Shown here piece after piece: positions 59,941 through 64,000 of a DNA stretch of 64,000 bases (its first letter is position 1; every line of letters starts with the position of its first letter). Origin of the DNA: Flavobacterium pallidum (GTDB taxonomy: Bacteria; Bacteroidota; Bacteroidia; Flavobacteriales; Flavobacteriaceae); the NCBI RefSeq assembly GCF_003097535.1, contig NZ_CP029187.1, forward strand, positions 2,108,001-2,172,000, in the 5' to 3' direction. The notes under the pieces were generated by a model that saw only the letters and a program-made list of their open reading frames with translations, was not told where the DNA came from and searched no databases. Position numbers and translations under genes: made by a program.

Positions 59941-60318
59941 ATGCAGGCGGAACCGACAAAATCAGAATTGGAAATCTTACAGGTGCTTTGGCAATTCGGG
60001 CCATCGACGGTACGGTTTGTAAATGATACCTTAAATGAGCAGAAACGCTCAGTGCAATATACATCCACCTTGAAACTGATGCAGATTATGGCTGAAAAGG
60101 AAATGCTTACCACCGATAAATCCAGTATGAAGCACGTATACAGCGCGGCAATCGAAGAAAAAAAGACCAAAGGTTTCCTGCTTGAAAAATTCGTAGACAA
60201 CCTTTACAACGGATCCAGTTCCAACTTAATGATGCAATTGCTTGGCAATAAAAAGACAACCAAAGAGGACCTTGATGAAATCAGGGCGATGCTAGACAAA
60301 ATCGAAAATAAAAAATAA
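59941..60318 (+). CDS. BlaI/MecI/CopY family transcriptional repressor
   Basis: A 125-residue winged-helix repressor. The N-terminal DNA-binding domain has PTKSELEILQVLWQFGPSTVRFVNDTL, the recognition helix and wing QYTSTLKLMQIMAEKEMLTTD, followed by HVYSAAIEEKKTKGFLLEKFVDNLYNGSSSNLMMQLL, the dimerisation region. In BlaI/MecI a site in the region linking DNA-binding and dimer domains is cut after signalling by BlaR1, freeing the promoter. The adjacent gene (2 bases downstream) encodes the BlaR1-like membrane protease, so they form a regulatory pair. A palindrome in the promoter spacer suggests autorepression. In Bacteroidota these pairs rarely lie beside beta-lactamase genes; here the next gene is an outer-membrane receptor. 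Confidence 0.92.
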   Translation: MQAEPTKSELEILQVLWQFGPSTVRFVNDTLNEQKRSVQYTSTLKLMQIMAEKEMLTTDKSSMKHVYSAAIEEKKTKGFLLEKFVDNLYNGSSSNLMMQLLGNKKTTKEDLDEIRAMLDKIENKK

Positions 60319-60320
60319 TC

Positions 60321-61961
60321 ATGATTTTCAGCGACAACATTATAAAGGCGGTTTCATGGACATTGGTCCATTCCATCTGGCAGGGAATATTCGTGGCAGT
60401 TCTTGCCGGAATCATCATTTTGGTTACCAAGAAATCTGCGGCAGTGCTGCGGTACAATTTATTATCGCTATTGTTTATTGTTTTTTTGGTATCCGTCTGG
60501 ATGACTTTTAATTATGAGTTTTCACCGGAAGTTTTGCTGCATGCAGGCCAGTTGGATCTGCCGTTACTGCAACAGCAGATCATCATTAATCCAGGCGCGC
60601 CCGATTTCGTCAATACTGTTTTTAAATTCGTCAATGACAACAGTTATGCCATCACGCTGATTTGGCTGGTCATCTTCGGATTCAAATTACTCGGGATTTT
60701 CAACGCATTTGGGAAAATTTACAGGGTCAGGAATTACAAGACTTTTTCGCCTTCAGAGTATTGGAAAAACAGGGTTTCCGAACTTGCTTTACAGATAAAC
60801 CTTAGTAAGCCGGTGTTATTGCTCGAATCGGCATTGGTCAAAATCCCATGTGTCACCGGATATTTCAAGCCGATCATTTTACTTCCGTTCGGCATGTTAT
60901 CGAGCCTGCCGCAGGACCAGATCGAAGCGATTTTATTGCATGAACTCGCCCACATCCGCAGGAAAGATTACATTGTGAACCTGTTGCAGTACTTGGCGGA
61001 GACGATTTTTTTCTTCAATCCCGGCCTTTTGTGGCTGTCTTCATTGATCAAAGACGAAAGGGAAAATTGTTGCGACGATATTGCACTCGGGATTATCGGC
61101 AATAAAACCGATTTAGTGCACGCCTTGATTTCTTTCGAAGAATACAACAGCCAAAAATTGTCAGTAGCTTTTGCCGGTAAAAAAAATCCTTTATTACAGC
61201 GCGTCAAAAGGATTGTTTATGACGATAACAAGTCGTTGAATGTGATTGAAAAAACGTTTCTATCTGTAAGCCTTATTCTGGTTGCGCTTGTGGTCACTGC
61301 TTCAGTGAATCCTCATTTTAGCGGTGGTCCGATAGAAATGCAGGAACCAAAAGAGATTGTAAAAGCTGCTGAAGCTGCAGAGGAATCCCCGGTTGCAGAA
61401 GAATCTTCGGTGGCTGCCAGCGATTTGTATAAGGACAGTGCAGAAGCTGTTGAAACTGACGAACAGCCGGATGCAACGGGTAATGAACAGTCCATTCCGG
61501 TGTATAATTATGGTTATCAAACAGCGGAACCTGCCCCCGCGTGTAAACCTGAGTCAATTGCCAGGACTGCACCGGCTGAGGTTTCAAAAACAACCAGCGT
61601 TACTACCCGCACTGTCAATTCCAAAACCAAAACAGCCCATACTTTTGACCGAGAAGTCACCACTTATGATTCCGATAATCCAGCGAAAAGGGGACATGCC
61701 ACTTTGCGTACAGGCATCACCGGCGAAAACCTTCCGGACGACATGAATGTAGATAACCTCACGACCAATATTATTTCAGATTTAATCACTGAGAATATTA
61801 TCACGGATACCAGGGGATTATCGTTTAAGCTTTCAGGGAACAGCCTCATTGTTAATGGCCAAAAGCAATGCGAAACCGTCCATGCTAAGCTTAAGAGGAA
61901 ATACTTTAAACCGAAAGTAAGCGCCATCTGTTACAATTATGAATACTCCGGCGACCTATAA
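60321..61961 (+). CDS. BlaR1/MecR1-like M56 family membrane metallopeptidase
   Basis: A 546-residue integral membrane zinc protease. Hydrophobic helices lie near 18-37 (WQGIFVAVLAGIIILV), 44-62 (LLSLLFIVFLVSVWM), 111-130 (AITLIWLVIFGFKLLG) and about 312-332 (TFLSVSLILVALVVTASV). The catalytic motif is H207-E-L-A-H211 in AILLHELAHIRRKDYIVN, with the third ligand probably in KDERENCCDDIAL. The region after the last helix (about 335-465) is low-complexity, rich in E, A, S and T, and probably periplasmic. A final segment (LSFKLSGNSLIVNGQKQCETVHAKLKRKY) recurs in Bacteroidota homologues. There is no penicillin-binding sensor domain, so the signal is unlikely to be a beta-lactam. It should act on the BlaI-like repressor. 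Confidence 0.9.
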   Translation: MIFSDNIIKAVSWTLVHSIWQGIFVAVLAGIIILVTKKSAAVLRYNLLSLLFIVFLVSVWMTFNYEFSPEVLLHAGQLDLPLLQQQIIINPGAPDFVNTVFKFVNDNSYAITLIWLVIFGFKLLGIFNAFGKIYRVRNYKTFSPSEYWKNRVSELALQINLSKPVLLLESALVKIPCVTGYFKPIILLPFGMLSSLPQDQIEAILLHELAHIRRKDYIVNLLQYLAETIFFFNPGLLWLSSLIKDERENCCDDIALGIIGNKTDLVHALISFEEYNSQKLSVAFAGKKNPLLQRVKRIVYDDNKSLNVIEKTFLSVSLILVALVVTASVNPHFSGGPIEMQEPKEIVKAAEAAEESPVAEESSVAASDLYKDSAEAVETDEQPDATGNEQSIPVYNYGYQTAEPAPACKPESIARTAPAEVSKTTSVTTRTVNSKTKTAHTFDREVTTYDSDNPAKRGHATLRTGITGENLPDDMNVDNLTTNIISDLITENIITDTRGLSFKLSGNSLIVNGQKQCETVHAKLKRKYFKPKVSAICYNYEYSGDL

Positions 61962-62044
61962 CAATTCTGATTAATCACAGCGTTTCACCCGAGCGTTAGC
62001 GAACTGGCGAAGCAATCATCATCATCAATCAAAAAACGAACCTT

Positions 62045-64000
62045 ATGAAAAATTTCATACATTTTCTTGTATGCCTGTTACTTTCCGGGCTAACGTCTGC
62101 GCAATCCGGAAAAATCAGCGGAAAAATCACCGATTCAGACCAGAAGCCCCTCGATGCGGTTTTAATTTCATTGCTTTCCGCAACCGATAATTCGCTCCAG
62201 AAAACTACTTTTTCAGAAGCAGACGGAAGTTTTATCTTCAGTAACCTTCCCGATAATCAATACCTCATTTTAATTGACAGCGACGGTTTTGAAACCTATC
62301 AAAGCCAGCCGGTTGCGATTGCCCGGAATGCTACTGACTTGCCACCGATTGTCCTTTCAGCTGCTTCCAGAAAACTCGACGAAGTGGTTATCGTTAAGAA
62401 AAAATCATTTGTCGAAAACAAGATTGACCGCACCGTTGTTAATGTTGACGCGCTGATGTCGGCGGCAGGTTCCGATGCGATGGACGTTTTGGAAAAATCT
62501 CCCGGAATTTCCATCGACCAGAATGGGGTAATCACTTTTAAAGGCAAAAGCGGCGTTGCGGTTTTTATCGATGACAAGCCGACCTATCTTTCCGGTGCCG
62601 ATCTGGAGGCATACCTGAAATCGCTTCCCGCATCTACATTAAACCAGATCGAATTCATGACGAATCCGCCTGCGAAATACGATGCTGCCGGAAGTGCTGG
62701 TGTCATCAATATCAAAACGAAAAAAAGCAGGCAGAAAGGTTTCAACGGAAGTTTCAGCTCCAGGGTGTCCAAAGGAAAGCGCGGACGCGGCCAGAACAGC
62801 CTGAACCTGAATTATACTGACGGCAGGATCCGCCTTTATGGAAATGCGGGTTTTTCTGCAGGGGATGCCCTTACGGACCTTTACATCTTCCGGCGTTATA
62901 AAAATCCTGATGGAAGAACGAAGACATTATTTGATCAGAATTCTGTGCTTACCGGAAAAAATAATTCGGCCAATGTGCGGGTCGGGATGGATTATTATTT
63001 GTCTGAAAAAACAACTTTAGGCATCAGCGTTAATGGGTTTTCAAGTTCGGCGAAAAATATTTCAGATGTGCGAAGCGTGCTTACAAATGCGGAATCCGTA
63101 CTCGATTCGACCATCGTAGCAGACAACAAGGAAGACAAAAAATTTAAGAATGGCGGCATCACTTTTAATTACAGCCGTGATTTAAGCGAAGGTAAAAAAC
63201 TCACTGCCGATGCGGATTTCCTGACCTATTCCGATAAAACCGCGCAACTGTACCGCAATTATGTCTACCAGCCTGACGGTAGCCTGAGCAGCAGTGACCG
63301 TTCGACCGGAAATTTGCCTTCCAAAATTTCGATTTATGCCTTCAAAACCGATTATTCCCAGCCATTTAAAGGCGAAGCGTCATTCGAAACGGGTTATAAA
63401 GTCAGTTATTCCAAAACGGACAATATTGCCGATTATGCCGACATCATTAACGGTGTCCCGGTGCCGAATTTAAAAAACAGCAATCATTTTAAATACGATG
63501 AAGTGATCCACGCCGCTTATGCCAATTTCAATAAAAGTTTCAAAAGATTCTCGCTTCAAACGGGTTTAAGGCTGGAAAATACAATGTCAAAAGGAAATCA
63601 GCTTGGCAATGACACCCCGAATTCCGCTTCCCGTTTTACAAGATCGTATACCAATCTTTTTCCGACCGTATATTTGATGTATAAACTGGATTCCATTGGC
63701 GACAATCAGTTGGTTACCTCATACGGAAAGCGGATCAACCGCCCGTATTACCAGGATTTGAACCCATTTTTAAGTCCGCTTGACAAGTTTACTTTTTACT
63801 CCGGCAATCCTTACCTGAACCCGTCTTTTTCACATAATGTGGAGTTGTCATACCGTTATAAGGGTATTTTCAGCACTACTTTGAGTTACGGGAAGTCGAA
63901 AGATGATATCAACGAAACTATTGAAATCAAGGACGAGATTTATTACAGCCGCCCGGGGAACATCGGCAGGAGCGAATATTTCAGCCTGAATGTGCAATCC
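62045..64000 (+). CDS. Outer-membrane beta-barrel family protein / TonB-dependent receptor-like (3' end outside window)
   Basis: The frame is open from the ATG at 62045 to the end of the window (652 codons) and continues beyond. Signal peptide: MKNFIHFLVCLLLSGLTSAQ. Residues about 21-105 are a carboxypeptidase-regulatory-like domain (GKISGKITDSDQKPLDAVLISLLS, FSEADGSFIFSNLPDNQYLI). A plug-like region follows at about 115-225 (KLDEVVIVKKKSFVENKIDRT, MDVLEKSPGISIDQNG, VAVFIDDKPTYLSGADL, IEFMTNPPAKYDAAGSAGVINI). From about 230 onward there are alternating barrel strands. This matches the outer-membrane beta-barrel family related to SusC/TonB receptors. The gap of 83 bases after the BlaR1-like gene has no terminator, so it is probably in the same operon and under BlaI control (inference). 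Substrate unknown. Confidence 0.88.
   Translation, partial: MKNFIHFLVCLLLSGLTSAQSGKISGKITDSDQKPLDAVLISLLSATDNSLQKTTFSEADGSFIFSNLPDNQYLILIDSDGFETYQSQPVAIARNATDLPPIVLSAASRKLDEVVIVKKKSFVENKIDRTVVNVDALMSAAGSDAMDVLEKSPGISIDQNGVITFKGKSGVAVFIDDKPTYLSGADLEAYLKSLPASTLNQIEFMTNPPAKYDAAGSAGVINIKTKKSRQKGFNGSFSSRVSKGKRGRGQNSLNLNYTDGRIRLYGNAGFSAGDALTDLYIFRRYKNPDGRTKTLFDQNSVLTGKNNSANVRVGMDYYLSEKTTLGISVNGFSSSAKNISDVRSVLTNAESVLDSTIVADNKEDKKFKNGGITFNYSRDLSEGKKLTADADFLTYSDKTAQLYRNYVYQPDGSLSSSDRSTGNLPSKISIYAFKTDYSQPFKGEASFETGYKVSYSKTDNIADYADIINGVPVPNLKNSNHFKYDEVIHAAYANFNKSFKRFSLQTGLRLENTMSKGNQLGNDTPNSASRFTRSYTNLFPTVYLMYKLDSIGDNQLVTSYGKRINRPYYQDLNPFLSPLDKFTFYSGNPYLNPSFSHNVELSYRYKGIFSTTLSYGKSKDDINETIEIKDEIYYSRPGNIGRSEYFSLNVQS

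Noticed and set aside
59941..61961. Beta-lactam resistance locus
   Set aside because: The BlaR1-like protein lacks a penicillin-binding sensor domain and no beta-lactamase or PBP2a gene is adjacent.

Overview
The window looks like chromosomal DNA from a member of the Bacteroidota, most likely the family Flavobacteriaceae and close to Flavobacterium. The support is: several proteins carrying C-terminal type IX secretion (T9SS) sorting domains; promoters of the Bacteroidota pattern (TTG, 18-20 bases, TAnnTTTG) and few clear Shine-Dalgarno sites; a TonB-linked SusC-like barrel protein; an RprY-like response regulator; and a YtxJ bacilliredoxin. I see no rRNA, tRNA, CRISPR array, insertion sequence or phage gene.

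Layout. 1-1255: end of a VOC/PhnB-like gene, an SRPBCC (AHSA1-like) gene and a small orphan gene. 1324-26965: a 25.6 kb block entirely on the minus strand, made of two giant secreted repeat proteins (3329 and 3298 aa) with the same approximately 500-residue C-terminal module (type C T9SS sorting signal). Between them lies a compact four-gene operon: two-copy-domain lipoprotein, SdiA-regulated-type beta-propeller, OprP-like porin and a type A T9SS protein. 27394-35878 (plus strand): a secreted glutamine-amidotransferase-like protein, a 1004-aa T9SS adhesin-like protein, a family 2 glycosyltransferase, coaE, and a histidine kinase/response regulator pair. 36011-42998 (minus): acyl-ACP thioesterase, miaA, an exonuclease/GIY-YIG fusion, yggS, a DUF1015 gene, 3-hydroxybutyryl-CoA dehydrogenase and a Gfo/Idh oxidoreductase. 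43207-52920: pcm, smpB, a VF530 gene, a lipoprotein, an epimerase/GNAT pair, a secreted M1 peptidase, a PfpI-like protein, clpB and ytxJ. 53016-58318 (minus): the agmatine branch of putrescine synthesis (aguA, aguB) with a four-helix-bundle gene between the two, a lipoprotein, and fumarylacetoacetase. 58439-64000 (plus): glyA, a BlaI/BlaR1 pair, and the start of an outer-membrane beta-barrel receptor.

The most unusual content is non-coding. First, short-period tandem repeats: heptamers of the type NGAATTA and octamers of the types AAAGTCCG and GCAAAGTN. They fill short intergenic gaps, enter reading frames (yggS, miaA tail, aguA start), and in one case supply the -33 box of a promoter. Second, a dispersed structured element of about 85-95 bp with three members (35917-36009, 52931-53014, 56845-56939). 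It lies downstream of genes in the same orientation, and two members have different but self-complementary hairpin arms. Third, inverted octamer repeats bracket the four-helix-bundle gene that splits aguB from aguA; this may be a small mobile or recombinogenic cassette that also rebuilt the start of aguA.

All assignments come from reading the sequence and remembered family features; no database search was run. Promoter and operator calls rest on motif matches only.
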